NCBI RefSeq assembly: GCF_003336225.1
Contig: NZ_QPID01000004.1
Coordinates: 1 to 64,000, forward strand
Direction of reading: 5' to 3'
DNA length: 64,000 bases
From: Corallincola holothuriorum
GTDB lineage: Bacteria > Pseudomonadota > Gammaproteobacteria > Enterobacterales > Neiellaceae
Made by a program: the position numbers and the translations under genes. Of this stretch, positions 6,900-15,865 are shown piece after piece (within the stretch, counting starts at the first letter, position 1; every line of letters begins with the position of its first letter). The notes under the pieces were generated by a model that was not told the origin of the DNA, made no database searches, and saw nothing but the letters and a program-made list of their open reading frames with translations.

Positions 6900-8564
6900 T
6901 TAGTAAGATTCGTTGTGAACACCTACAGAGCGACCAGATGGATCATTCAGGTTCTGGAAGCTTTCATCCCACTTTAAGGCTTCCGGTGTCGAACAAGCGA
7001 CAGACTTGCCATGTGGAACCGTGCGGAGAACGCTTTCATTGTTACCGAAGTGTTCTTCAAATATCTGGCGGTACATGATCGCTTCTTTGCTGTCTGGGGT
7101 GTTGATCGGGAAGCGGAACTCGACATTTTCCAACTGTTGGTCAGAGATCTCCGCGTCAGCAATCTCTTTCAGAGTATCGATCCAAGAGTAACCAACGCCA
7201 TCAGAGAACTGCTCTTTTTGACGCCAAGCAACGCTTTCTGGCAGGTAGTGAGCAAAACACTCACGGAGTACCTGCTTCTCTATCTTATCGCCTCGACACA
7301 TCTTGTCTTCTGGATTGATGCGCATCGCTACGTCCAGGAACTCTTTATCCAGGAATGGTACGCGTGCTTCAACACCCCAAGCGGCCATCGACTTATTGGC
7401 ACGAAGGCAATCAAATAGATTTAGTTTTTCCAGTTTGCGGTTTAACTCTTCGTGAAACTCTTTTGAGTTAGGTGCTTTGTGGAAATAGAGGTAGCCACCA
7501 AATATCTCATCAGCACCTTCACCGGATAACACCATCTTAATACCCATGGCCTTAATCTTACGAGCCATCAAGTACATAGGGGTTGATGCACGAATGGTAG
7601 TGACATCATAAGTTTCGAGGTGATAGATCACGTCGCGTACGGCATCTAAGCCTTCTTGTACGGTAAAGTGGATCTCGTGGTGCTGGGTGCCAATATGGTT
7701 AGCCACTTCGCGGGCAGCTAATAGATCGGGAGAGCCCTCTAAACCAACCGCAAACGAGTGCAGACGCGGCCACCAGGCTTCTGATTCTTCATTGTCTTCG
7801 ACGCGGCGTGCAGCGTACTTATGGGCAACGGCAGAGATCACTGATGAATCAAGGCCACCAGAAAGCAGTACTCCGTAAGGTACGTCAGACATCAGTTGAC
7901 GTTTAACGGCGGCTTCAAGAGCAGAACGCAGATCTTCACGGCTAGTGCTGTTATCTTTCACAGCATCGTAACTTTGCCAGTCACGTTTATAGTAGGGGCG
8001 AATTTCACCCTCTTCGCTACTCAGATAGTGTCCAGGGGGGAAGGTTTCTACTTTATTACATACCGGTGTCAGCGCTTTTAGCTCTGAAGCAACGTAAAAA
8101 TTGCCATGCTCGTCCCAGCCGATATACAGCGGGATGATACCTATGTGATCACGGGCGATCAGGTAGCTGTTCTTCTCTGCATCGTAGAGGGTGAAGGCAA
8201 ACATGCCATTCAGGTCGTCGATGAAGTTAATCCCTTTCTCTTTATACAGAGCCAGGATCACTTCACAGTCTGATTTTGTTTGAAACTGGAAGTCGACGTT
8301 CAGTTCGGCTGCCAATTCTTTGTGGTTATATATCTCACCATTCACTGCGAGTGCGTGAGTTTTTTCCGGGTTCAGCAACGGCTGGGCACCGGTATTGACG
8401 TCAACAATCGACAAACGTTCGTGGGCCAATATTGCGTTATCATTTGCGTAGATGCCTGACCAGTCAGGGCCACGGTGGCGCATTAGCTTAGAAAGCTGTA
8501 ATGCCTGCTTACGCAACTCTGCCGGGTCGGTCTTTATGTCAAGAATGCCGAAAATAGAACACAT
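6900..8564 (-). CDS. asnB: asparagine synthetase B (glutamine-hydrolysing)
   Basis: Using the ATG at 8564 the protein is 554 residues, the length of E. coli AsnB, and exposes the catalytic Cys2 (MCSIFG) after Met removal. The frame continues upstream but that would bury the nucleophile. The N-terminal class II glutaminase domain has MRHRGPDWSG and NGEIYNH; the C-terminal synthetase domain has the ATP-pyrophosphatase loop LLSGGLDSSVIS and LSGEGADEIFGGY. It converts aspartate, glutamine and ATP to asparagine. An AGGG-containing stretch precedes the ATG. Single gene; it could share the azoR terminator. Confidence 0.95.
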   Translation of the reverse strand: MCSIFGILDIKTDPAELRKQALQLSKLMRHRGPDWSGIYANDNAILAHERLSIVDVNTGAQPLLNPEKTHALAVNGEIYNHKELAAELNVDFQFQTKSDCEVILALYKEKGINFIDDLNGMFAFTLYDAEKNSYLIARDHIGIIPLYIGWDEHGNFYVASELKALTPVCNKVETFPPGHYLSSEEGEIRPYYKRDWQSYDAVKDNSTSREDLRSALEAAVKRQLMSDVPYGVLLSGGLDSSVISAVAHKYAARRVEDNEESEAWWPRLHSFAVGLEGSPDLLAAREVANHIGTQHHEIHFTVQEGLDAVRDVIYHLETYDVTTIRASTPMYLMARKIKAMGIKMVLSGEGADEIFGGYLYFHKAPNSKEFHEELNRKLEKLNLFDCLRANKSMAAWGVEARVPFLDKEFLDVAMRINPEDKMCRGDKIEKQVLRECFAHYLPESVAWRQKEQFSDGVGYSWIDTLKEIADAEISDQQLENVEFRFPINTPDSKEAIMYRQIFEEHFGNNESVLRTVPHGKSVACSTPEALKWDESFQNLNDPSGRSVGVHNESY

Positions 8565-8756
8565 ACCGTTCCCTGTCTCCTGAATACGTCTCTGATGGGT
8601 GTGGGCACTGACTTTAGCACATTGCCCACAGACCAGTAATGGTCTTAGCACTCTGCCATTCTATGGGTAAAAATCAAGTAAAAAGTCACTTTGAGCGCAT
8701 AAATATGTAGTTTTTATGCAGTTGCGGTGAAAAATAGCGGCGGAGGGGGATAAACA

Positions 8757-8788
8757 ACGGTCAAGGTAACAAAGGCTACCTTGACCGA
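8757..8788 (-). terminator. terminator-like hairpin after cysK
   Basis: CGGTCAAGGTA (8758-8768) pairs with TACCTTGACCG (8777-8787) across a short loop, just downstream of the cysK stop on the minus strand. The following tail is only moderately T-rich, so termination may be partial. Confidence 0.6.
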
Positions 8789-8803
8789 TTTAGAATAACA
8801 AGA

Positions 8804-9769
8804 TTACTGCACGTTTTCAGCGTCGCTAAACATGCCTTGGAACAGCACGCTGGACAGGTAACGTTCAGCTGAGCTTGGCAGGATCACAACAATGTTCTTA
8901 TCCTTGAACTCATCTGTTTCAGCAAGGCGCTTCGCAGCAACTACTGCTGCACCTGAACTGATACCAGCCAAGATCCCTTCTTCTTCCATCAGGCGGCGAG
9001 CCATATCAATGGCATCAGCACTATTGACCTGCTCAACACGGTCGACCATCTCCAGATCTAAGTTACCAGGAATAAAGCCCGCACCGATACCTTGGATCTT
9101 GTGTGGACCCGGTGTTAAATCTTCGCCCGCTTTTGCTTGCGCAATCACTGGAGATTCAACAGGCTCAACAGCAACAGTGACGACGTCTTTGCCTTTTTCA
9201 AGCTTCAGATAACGGCTCACGCCTGTGATAGTACCGCCGGTACCCACACCTGCGATAAATACATCAACTTCACCGTCTGTGTCTTCCCAGATCTCAGGGC
9301 CTGTGGTTTTTACATGGATCTCAGGGTTAGCTGGGTTATCAAACTGCTGTAGTAAAACAACTTTATCCGGGTTCGCGTCACGGATCTCTTCAGCTTTGGC
9401 AACGGCACCTTTCATACCTTTGGCACCGTCTGTCAGTACTACTTTGGCACCCAGAGCAACTAACAACTTACGGCGTTCCAGACTCATGGTGTTTGGCATG
9501 GTCAGGGTCAGCTTGTAACCTCTTGCTGCAGCAACGAAGGCCAGCGCGATACCGGTGTTGCCAGAAGTGGGTTCAACCAACTCTTTATCTTTCGTCAGTT
9601 CGCCACGCTTTTCAGCATCCCAAATCATGTTAGCGCCGATACGGCACTTAACACTGAAGCTTGGGTTACGGGCTTCAACTTTTGCAAATACATTACCGCC
9701 GGTCACGCGGTTCAGTTTTACCAGCGGCGTACGGCCGATAGTTTGAGAATTATCTTCGTAGACTTTCAT
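8804..9769 (-). CDS. cysK: cysteine synthase A (O-acetylserine sulfhydrylase)
   Basis: 321 residues, matching CysK. The PLP lysine lies in [11 protein letters not shown], the substrate loop is [10 protein letters not shown], and the PLP phosphate site is [26 protein letters not shown] is also characteristic. It joins sulfide to O-acetylserine to give cysteine in the cytosol. In E. coli cysK neighbours cysZ; here cysZ lies 5 kb away. The promoter region (9770-9860) is very A+T rich, which would suit CysB control, but I cannot define a CysB site. Confidence 0.95.
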   Translation of the reverse strand: MKVYEDNSQTIGRTPLVKLNRVTGGNVFAKVEARNPSFSVKCRIGANMIWDAEKRGELTKDKELVEPTSGNTGIALAFVAAARGYKLTLTMPNTMSLERRKLLVALGAKVVLTDGAKGMKGAVAKAEEIRDANPDKVVLLQQFDNPANPEIHVKTTGPEIWEDTDGEVDVFIAGVGTGGTITGVSRYLKLEKGKDVVTVAVEPVESPVIAQAKAGEDLTPGPHKIQGIGAGFIPGNLDLEMVDRVEQVNSADAIDMARRLMEEEGILAGISSGAAVVAAKRLAETDEFKDKNIVVILPSSAERYLSSVLFQGMFSDAENVQ

Positions 9770-9948
9770 GGATCCGATCCCTTGTGTTCCGACTTATTGG
9801 ATTTGTACGGGGTCAAGCATACTCAACCAAACCAAATAATATAAAGGTATATTTTGTTATATCGTTATTGCATAAGCGAATAGAACTTATTTCGTCGAAA
9901 TAGTTCCGCAATGGTGAGATAAATCATGCTGTTGCTTATGCCCTCATA

Positions 9949-11451
9949 TTATCTGAGGACATAAGCGATCATTGCGACGGCGGCGAGCACAAAGATGACA
10001 ACCTCAACGGCGGTGACGATCAATGCGCTGCGGCTGTAGGGCTCTTCAGCATAAAGCTGGCTATCTGGTGTAGGTTCATCAGCGCAAGGATGCTCCAGCC
10101 GTTCAGCAATGGATTGGCTGAGAGCGGGGGAGGCTATGTTGGCTTGGCTCTGTGATGTGGCTTGTTGCGGTGTTGTTGTTTTTTTATCCGCAGCGGTTGA
10201 CGCTGTATCTGTCTCAACTGCAACGGCTTTTTTTACTTTAACTTTGGCTTCAGCTTCAGCTTTTTTTATTTCCGGCTGCGTTATCTCTTGCTGGCTTCTC
10301 TGGGTGAGAAGAATTTCATCTTCTAAGCCATCGCTGTTGTGTAGTGGCTGCGCTTTTGGCTTTTCTGGCTCGCTCGTTGTCGCGGTAGATGGTTGGCTTG
10401 GCTCACCAGCAACGTCCGATTTTCGCTCACCTGTTTCAGATGTTTTTTGCTGTTCTTGTTCTTGTGCTTGTCCGTCGCTTGCCGCTTTTGTTTGCGGTTC
10501 TTTAGGCGCTGCAACATCGTTGGTTTGAGTGGTTTTCGCCGACTTATCAGTTTTGGTTGTTTTGCTACTGTCACCATTGACCTGTTTTACCTGCGCCGTA
10601 GACGCGGTAGAAGCCAGCGGTTGCTCATTTATGCTCGACTCATCTTTCTCGGCCTTGTTTTCCGTCTTACTTAGCGCAGGCTTGTCAGTTGTTTTATTAC
10701 TCTCTTTTTTAACTGCCGGTTTGGCCGTGGCGGCTGGTTGACTCAAGAGCGTATGCAGTTTGGCGATCAGTTCGTTAACTGCACTTTGTGATTTTTCTCG
10801 GTCGAAAATAGTGAAGCGAGAGAGTTGCGGTAAGCGCACCAGTACTCTGGCTGCAGCCCCTTTGCCAAGAGGATAAACTTTGGCACTGATGTTACCCCAG
10901 TTCAGCTTAATGGTGTCTACATCAGCTTGCTTTAGCGCTTCGCCACTGAGGATCTCGTAGAGATCGGTGGCGGTGTGATCATCAATACATATCACGATCT
11001 TAGCGTTTAGCGGTGGCAGTATCTCCGCCCACAACTTTTTCGCGAACTGGTGCGCATCTGCCTCATTGTGGAGGGTGTCAGCACTGGTCGCGCGGAAAGG
11101 GATGTAGTGCGCGGTCATACTGCGTTGTAGCAGTGCATCGCCAGAGCAATAGAATAATCGGGCAAATTGACGAAACATGGCTTGAACCTGCTTCTGTAAC
11201 GGAGCGCGCCCTATGGCATGGTTGCCCCACTGCTCCGTCGCAAAAATACTGCCTTGCTCTGCACTTGCAGAAAAGACTGTGTCCGGATGGTATTCGGTGA
11301 GCGGCAGAGGGGTGAAGAAAATAATGTCGGCCCCTTTCTTGAAGGTGTTTTTTGGCGAAGTGAGAAACTGCCACCCCTCAGAGTGTCCCTGTGCGTCGTA
11401 GGCATGCTGAATTCTTTCACTGGCAAGCTTGAATACCCTGGTTTGGGGCAT
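9949..11451 (-). CDS. tail-anchored protein with possible uracil-DNA-glycosylase-like domain
   Basis: 500 residues from the ATG at 11451, which has GGAG six bases upstream. Three regions can be seen. Residues 1 to about 235 are globular: ADIIFFTPLPLTEY, GNHAIGRAPLQKQV, TAHYIPFRATSAD and AKIVICIDDHTATDLYEIL follow the motif order of the uracil-DNA-glycosylase-like superfamily (an early TPLP loop, then a T/N-x-x-PFR strand). Residues about 240 to 465 are a low-complexity, charged Lys/Thr/Glu/Gln/Ala linker. The last 30 residues are one membrane segment (ALIVTAVEVVIFVLAAVAMIAYVLR) with almost nothing after it. The fold call is weak and rests on pattern memory; catalytic activity cannot be claimed. 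Confidence 0.5.
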   Translation of the reverse strand: MPQTRVFKLASERIQHAYDAQGHSEGWQFLTSPKNTFKKGADIIFFTPLPLTEYHPDTVFSASAEQGSIFATEQWGNHAIGRAPLQKQVQAMFRQFARLFYCSGDALLQRSMTAHYIPFRATSADTLHNEADAHQFAKKLWAEILPPLNAKIVICIDDHTATDLYEILSGEALKQADVDTIKLNWGNISAKVYPLGKGAAARVLVRLPQLSRFTIFDREKSQSAVNELIAKLHTLLSQPAATAKPAVKKESNKTTDKPALSKTENKAEKDESSINEQPLASTASTAQVKQVNGDSSKTTKTDKSAKTTQTNDVAAPKEPQTKAASDGQAQEQEQQKTSETGERKSDVAGEPSQPSTATTSEPEKPKAQPLHNSDGLEDEILLTQRSQQEITQPEIKKAEAEAKVKVKKAVAVETDTASTAADKKTTTPQQATSQSQANIASPALSQSIAERLEHPCADEPTPDSQLYAEEPYSRSALIVTAVEVVIFVLAAVAMIAYVLR

Positions 11452-11544
11452 GAATGGCTCCGTCAACAATCAATCCGTAGTCTGCCTAAGGTTAATATGA
11501 GTTCCACTGTTATTAAAGGGAATTGGCGGTGATATATCTTCAGA

Positions 11545-11581
11545 GCAAAAAATAACACGCCGGTCGATATTCCGACCGGCG
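11545..11581 (-). terminator. intrinsic terminator ending the riboswitch transcript
   Basis: On the minus strand CGCCGGTCG-gaatat-CGACCGGCG is followed by TGTTATTTTTT. The stem is nine perfect, mostly G-C pairs. It lies downstream of the c-di-GMP riboswitch and the 21-residue ORF, and 94 bases upstream of the 500-residue protein gene, so it separates the two transcripts unless read through. Confidence 0.85.
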
Positions 11582-11772
11582 CAAATAAGCGTCGGGAGAA
11601 CGCGTTGGTAGGAAAGGGAGCGTCCATGCTCGACACGAGAGATCAACAACGGGCAGTCCCCGGGCGGTCACCGTGTGTTCCAGCCGCTGATGCGGCAAAG
11701 TGTCATGTTGGTTGGCCAAAGGTGCGTCATTACTCATTGGCCGAGTCTTCCCAAATATCCGCCGAAGCGAAA

Positions 11773-11838
11773 CTAGCCGACGATAACCAGCACTATCATC
11801 AGTGCTGAGATGGCTGCTAGATTTTGAAAACAAAGCAT
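11773..11838 (-). CDS. 21-residue hydrophobic peptide under riboswitch control
   Basis: An ATG at 11838 opens a 21-codon frame ending in TAG at 11773-11775. AGGAG lies eight bases upstream, one of the best ribosome sites in the window. The peptide starts MLCFQNLAAISALM and continues with an unbroken aliphatic run ending in glycine, enough for one membrane span. It is the first frame with a good ribosome site after the c-di-GMP-I riboswitch, and the transcript ends at the terminator at 11545-11581. Size and hydrophobicity recall small membrane proteins and type I toxin peptides, but I do not recognise a family. Alternatively it could be a leader peptide. Confidence 0.6.
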   Translation of the reverse strand: MLCFQNLAAISALMIVLVIVG

Positions 11839-11940
11839 TGTGTTTCTCCTTCGAAATTAGATCTCGATTAGCTTGCTTGTCACAAGCTGGCTATTGGTAC
11901 ACAGATGCTGAAATAGGGTAGGAGGGAAGGCTGAACAGTC

Positions 11941-12035
11941 TTCCTATTACCGGCAACCCCGCTGTCATAGGTTTCCCCTTAGATCGGTGGCTTTGCGTCC
12001 CAGCTTTTCAACTGGTTTGCCTTTATCAGCTGTGT
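11941..12035 (-). ncRNA. cyclic-di-GMP-I riboswitch (GEMM)
   Basis: Read on the minus strand, the conserved elements of the GEMM motif occur in order. GGCAAACC is at 12014-12021. A GNRA hairpin with stem CCAG/CTGG and GAAA loop is at about 12001-12017. The near-invariant GGGACGCAAAGCC is at 11989-12001, then the ACCG..CTAAGGGG arm, and GCGGGGTTGCCGG at 11950-11962. This matches the known class I c-di-GMP aptamer (Vibrio Vc2 type). A sigma-70-like promoter ends about ten bases upstream. The expression platform is presumably within the 106 bases before the 21-codon ORF, where an AGCTTGTGACAAGC stem can form near 11870-11890. On or off behaviour cannot be decided by eye. Confidence 0.92.
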
Positions 12036-12038
12036 AAA

Positions 12039-12067
12039 ATTATTTGACACTTTCTCTTTTTTAGCAA
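12039..12067 (-). promoter_or_regulatory. sigma-70-like promoter of the riboswitch transcript
   Basis: On the minus strand TTGCTA (12062-12067), a 17-base spacer and AATAAT (12039-12044) stand directly before the c-di-GMP riboswitch. Neither hexamer is perfect, but spacing and position are right. Confidence 0.5.
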
Positions 12068-12237
12068 GTCGAAATAGCGCTGTTTGATGGTTCTGTGATC
12101 TGTTACGTAAATGTTAACCTCGGCGTTTTTTTAATCGGCCGACGTGACCGACAGGGGGGAGCGACGAGGGGAATTTGACCCAGTAGCTATCTAATCGTTA
12201 TTGTCTGCTCTCTTCACTGCCACTGCTTGAGAATTGG

Positions 12238-12996
12238 ATGCTCGAACAAATTACGCTGCTGATCGTCTCTTTGATTGCTAATACCTTTTCGGCATTTTCC
12301 GGCGGAGGAGCCGGTTTGTTGCAATTTCCGCTACTCATCTTTTTGGGATTACCGTTTGCGGTGGCTTTGGCAACGCATAAAATCGCCAGTGTGGCGCTGG
12401 GCGTTGGTGCATTAGTGCGGCATGCGAAAGAGCGTACGCTAACCCTCCGATTGTCACTGGAGATGTTGCTATTCGGCGTACCGGGCGTATTGTTTGGCGC
12501 ACGTACGATTTTGTCAGTGCCCGAGCAGATGGCACAAACCGCTTTAGGCTGTTTGACGATTGGCTTGGGGCTGTATTCTGCCACTAAGAAGCAGCTGGGC
12601 GTGACACAAGTGTTGCGGGCCACTGGCCTGAGGACCTCCGCCATTGGTGGCCTGGGTTTGTTTGTGATCGGTGTGCTGAATGGTTCGTTGACGTCGGGAA
12701 CGGGTTTGTTTGTGACTCTTTGGTTAGTGCTCTGGTATGGCCTCGATTATAAGCGGGCAGTGGCATTTACCTTGGTCTGGGTAGGCGTTGTCTGGAATGG
12801 TTCAGGTGCCGCGGTATTAGGTGTGCTTGGGGAAGTGCAATGGAGCTGGTTACCCCCTTTGCTGTTGGGGTCACTGTTGGGCGGCTATTTAGGTGCTCAC
12901 CTGGCTATTGCCAAAGGGAGCCGGTGGATAAAGCGAGCATTTGAAGTGGTCACGATTGCGGCGGGGCTTGCTTTGCTCGCTAAGGTCTATCTGTAG
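12238..12996 (+). CDS. TauE/SafE-family membrane transporter
   Basis: 252 residues with about eight hydrophobic segments. The start (LIVSLIANTFSAFSGGGAGLLQFPLLIFLGLP) and the repeat-related LNGSLTSGTGLFVTLWLV are the two half-repeat signatures of the TauE/SafE (sulfite/sulfoacetate exporter) family, which moves organic or inorganic anions across the inner membrane. Substrate cannot be inferred; the nearby cysK and cysZ genes make a sulfur compound conceivable but weakly so. The gene is transcribed away from the riboswitch region, alone, and ends at a bidirectional terminator. Confidence 0.88.
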   Translation: MLEQITLLIVSLIANTFSAFSGGGAGLLQFPLLIFLGLPFAVALATHKIASVALGVGALVRHAKERTLTLRLSLEMLLFGVPGVLFGARTILSVPEQMAQTALGCLTIGLGLYSATKKQLGVTQVLRATGLRTSAIGGLGLFVIGVLNGSLTSGTGLFVTLWLVLWYGLDYKRAVAFTLVWVGVVWNGSGAAVLGVLGEVQWSWLPPLLLGSLLGGYLGAHLAIAKGSRWIKRAFEVVTIAAGLALLAKVYL

Positions 12997-13033
12997 CGGC
13001 TAACTCTTCGCCGTTTTGAGGTCGGTAAAAATT

Positions 13034-13073
13034 AGAAAAAGCCTATGTCATGTTGATGCCATAGGCTTTTTCT
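13034..13073. terminator. bidirectional intrinsic terminator
   Basis: AGAAAAAGCCTATG and CATAGGCTTTTTCT form a 14-base stem between the convergent transporter gene and purT, with A and T tracts suitable for both directions. Confidence 0.85.
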
Positions 13074-13075
13074 GT

Positions 13076-14260
13076 TTATGCGTCGGCAAATGTCACTGAA
13101 ACCGCGCTGGCAACCTCTGTTGCACGTGTCAGCGCCTGCTCGATGCTTTCGCCGCGAGCCAAGGCTACGCCCATCCTGCGTGTACCGACTAGTTCCTGCT
13201 TACCAAATAAACGTAGTTGTGCAGTAGGCACTGCCAAGGCATTGGTTAAGTTGCCGAAGATTAGATCCCTAGAGTTCCCTTCGGGTAACAGCACGGCAGA
13301 TGCGCTAGGACCTCTGTGACTGATTTCGCCAATTGGCAAACCAAGAATCGCTCTTACGTGGAGGGCAAATTCAGACAGATCTTGAGAGATCAATGTCACC
13401 ATGCCCGTGTCATGGGGGCGTGGTGAGACTTCACTGAACAGTACCTGATCCCCTTTCACAAACAACTCGACACCGTATAGGCCAAAACCGCCGAGGGCTT
13501 TCACCACTTTTTCCGCTACGGCTTGTGCGGCTGTCAGCGCCGTTTGGCTCATCTGTTGTGGTTGCCAGCTTTCCCGATAATCGCCATCTTCCTGCCTGTG
13601 GCCGATCGGATCACAGAAATGCACACCGTCAGATGCCAATACCGTGAGTAGGGTGATCTCATAATCGAAGTCGACAAACCCTTCAACGATCACGCGGCCA
13701 CCACCAGCGCGTCCCCCTTCCTGAGCGTACTGCCACGCGTCGGCGATATCACTGGTTTGGCGGATCACACTCTGACCTTTACCAGAAGAGCTCATGATGG
13801 GTTTTATCACACACGGCATGCCAACCGCGGCGACACCAGCAGTGAGTTCTTCCTGCGTATCAGCAAAGCGATAGGGTGATGTGGGGATCTGTAGCTCCTC
13901 TGCAGCCAGTCGTCTGATGCCTTCGCGATTCATGGTGAGTTGCGTGGTGCGGGCGTTAGGAACGACTTTCACTCCCTCTTGCTCTAGGGCAATCAAGGTA
14001 TCGGTGGCGATCGCTTCGATTTCAGGAATTATATAATCCGGTTGTTCTTTTTCGACGATCGCACGCAATGCATCGCCATCAAGCATATCAATGACATAAC
14101 TACGATGGGCTACCTGCATCGCAGGGGCATCGGCGTAGCGATCGGTGGCGATGGTTTCAACCCCTAATCGCTGTAGCTCGATGACCACCTCTTTGCCTAA
14201 TTCACCACTGCCCAGCAGCAGTGCTTTGGTGGCGTGAGACGCGCCTGGTGTACCTATCAT
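13076..14260 (-). CDS. purT: formate-dependent GAR transformylase 2
   Basis: 394 residues from the ATG at 14260, which has AAGGA upstream; E. coli PurT has 392. ATP-grasp enzyme: [11 protein letters not shown] at the N-terminus, [22 protein letters not shown], the glycine loop [23 protein letters not shown] and [14 protein letters not shown] all match PurT. It makes formyl-GAR from GAR, formate and ATP in purine synthesis, in parallel with folate-dependent PurN, which is also in this window. Single gene. Confidence 0.95.
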   Translation of the reverse strand: MIGTPGASHATKALLLGSGELGKEVVIELQRLGVETIATDRYADAPAMQVAHRSYVIDMLDGDALRAIVEKEQPDYIIPEIEAIATDTLIALEQEGVKVVPNARTTQLTMNREGIRRLAAEELQIPTSPYRFADTQEELTAGVAAVGMPCVIKPIMSSSGKGQSVIRQTSDIADAWQYAQEGGRAGGGRVIVEGFVDFDYEITLLTVLASDGVHFCDPIGHRQEDGDYRESWQPQQMSQTALTAAQAVAEKVVKALGGFGLYGVELFVKGDQVLFSEVSPRPHDTGMVTLISQDLSEFALHVRAILGLPIGEISHRGPSASAVLLPEGNSRDLIFGNLTNALAVPTAQLRLFGKQELVGTRRMGVALARGESIEQALTRATEVASAVSVTFADA

Positions 14261-14503
14261 CCCATGTTCCTTTTCATTCAATAGTGAATTGAAATTTCCG
14301 CGACATTATAGCCGTGGTTAGCCTCTTTGAGTTGACTAGGCGCAGTTTCTTTTGCGCATTTTGTTGACGCCGTTGCCTGGCGGCCTGCAGGTAATGGAAT
14401 TGTCATAGTCATTGCTGGCATGACTGGCTAAACTCCGAACCTTTGATCTTTCGTCGCACCTAATATTCAGGTGTTGGAAATAGGATGAGGGTGGAGAGTT
14501 GTT

Positions 14504-14872
14504 GTGAATGATGTGAAAGGTATCAAGCGGATCGTGAATGCCACCCGATATTCATGGCAGGGTTTTAAAGCTGCATGGCGCGGTGAAGAGGCATTTCGTC
14601 AGGAGTTGCTGCTGGTGTTGGTGATGATCCCTGTGGCTATCTGGCTCGGCACCAATGCCGTTGAACGTAGTTTATTGATCGGTTGTTTGTTATTGCTATT
14701 GATTGTTGAAATGCTTAATTCTGCGGTAGAAGCGGTGACCGACCGGGTGGGCACAGAACGCCATGAACTTAGTGGCAAAGCTAAAGATATGGGCTCAGCA
14801 GCGGTACTCCTTGCACTCATTAATGTTGCTGTGGTGTGGGGGCTGATCGCCTATCAGCGTTGTATCGCCTAG
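14504..14872 (+). CDS. dgkA: diacylglycerol kinase
   Basis: 122 residues with a GTG start. Three membrane segments and the DgkA signature EMLNSAVEAVTDRVG followed by ERHELSGKAKDMGSAAVLLAL are present. The enzyme is a trimeric inner-membrane kinase that returns diacylglycerol, released by periplasmic glucan synthesis, to phosphatidic acid. Full length compared with E. coli (122). It is a single gene; no lexA follows it, unlike in E. coli. Confidence 0.93.
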   Translation: MNDVKGIKRIVNATRYSWQGFKAAWRGEEAFRQELLLVLVMIPVAIWLGTNAVERSLLIGCLLLLLIVEMLNSAVEAVTDRVGTERHELSGKAKDMGSAAVLLALINVAVVWGLIAYQRCIA

Positions 14873-14958
14873 CTTGCCTTGTTTCGCGCTGTAGCAAGCA
14901 ACAAAGCGTTTAATCGAAGACGCCTTGTTGCTTTTGACCGCGACCTAAGCCAACAAGG

Positions 14959-15717
14959 TTAGCGGTTTAGTGTGCTCTCTTTGTACTGTTCAACCCACAT
15001 TGCCGTCGCACCGCAAACGGCCACAGGCATGACGACTAAGTTAACCAGTGGGATCATGGTGAATAGGGTCACTATGCTGCCAAAGCTTAGGCTGGCGCCT
15101 TTCTGCTCGGCTAGTTTTTCTCTCATTACGTGGAACGGTACTTTGTGATTATCAAATGGATAATCGGCATATTGGATAGTCATCATCCAGGCAGTAAATA
15201 GGAACCAGATCACCGGCGCGACGGTCTGGCCGATAACTGGGACAAAAAATAGGATGAGGCAACCAAGGGCTTTCGGCAGGTAATAGACAAATTTCTGCCA
15301 CTCCCGTTTGAATATTCGAGGTAGGTCTTTGACCATATCCATCATGCCACCAGTGTTGAATGGCTTGTCGCTAAGCATCAACTCGACTTTCTCTGCCAAT
15401 AGGCCATTAAAAGGTGCGGCTATCCAGTTGGCCACTGTGCTGAAAATGTACGAGAAGACCACTAAGGTGGTGATAACCAAGAGCGGCCAGATCAGATAAT
15501 TTAGCCAGCTTAACCACTCTGGGATATAGCCGTTAACATACTGAATGAATTCATCGATTTTTAAAAATAGGTAATAGAACGCGGCTGCAAATAACACCAG
15601 GTTGATGGTGAGCGGCACAATAACGAACTTTCTGAGTCCTGGGGTTTTAACCAGTTCAAATCCGCGAAAGAAGTAACTGGCACCGCTGTGGCCTTGTTTA
15701 AGCAGGTGATCTGCCAT
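14959..15717 (-). CDS. cysZ: sulfate transporter CysZ
   Basis: 252 residues with four or more hydrophobic segments. GASYFFRGFELVKTPGLRKFVIVPL at the N-terminus, the FSYIFSTVANWIAAPFNGLLAEKVE segment and the ending of about 250 residues match CysZ (E. coli 253), an inner-membrane sulfate uptake protein feeding cysteine synthesis. It is divergent from smc with a gap of about 150 bases. Its functional partner cysK lies 5 kb away. Confidence 0.92.
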   Translation of the reverse strand: MADHLLKQGHSGASYFFRGFELVKTPGLRKFVIVPLTINLVLFAAAFYYLFLKIDEFIQYVNGYIPEWLSWLNYLIWPLLVITTLVVFSYIFSTVANWIAAPFNGLLAEKVELMLSDKPFNTGGMMDMVKDLPRIFKREWQKFVYYLPKALGCLILFFVPVIGQTVAPVIWFLFTAWMMTIQYADYPFDNHKVPFHVMREKLAEQKGASLSFGSIVTLFTMIPLVNLVVMPVAVCGATAMWVEQYKESTLNR

Positions 15718-15865
15718 CTGGATTGTTTCCTTACATTACGATATCTGTGCAGTATAGAGAGAGCTGCCTCTCAGTAAAATGCCTGTCTTGTTACAAACTT
15801 TTATACAATCTGCTAAAGTCGCCGCGTCTCCATTTTCAAGATTACTCCGAAGCACCGAAGCCTCC

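Noticed and set aside
10109-10741. Several plus-strand open frames inside the 500-residue tail-anchored protein gene.
   Set aside because: They are antisense to the Ala/Lys/Thr-rich linker, have no ribosome sites and biased cysteine/leucine-rich composition.
11540-11833. Minus-strand 97-codon open frame overlapping the riboswitch transcript.
   Set aside because: It runs through the terminator hairpin, has no good start site at 11833, and overlaps the better-supported 21-codon ORF in another frame.
15779-15865. N-terminal extension of SMC to an upstream ATG at 15779.
   Set aside because: SMC proteins start at the MRLKQIKLAGFKSF motif; the extra residues match nothing and overlap the promoter region.
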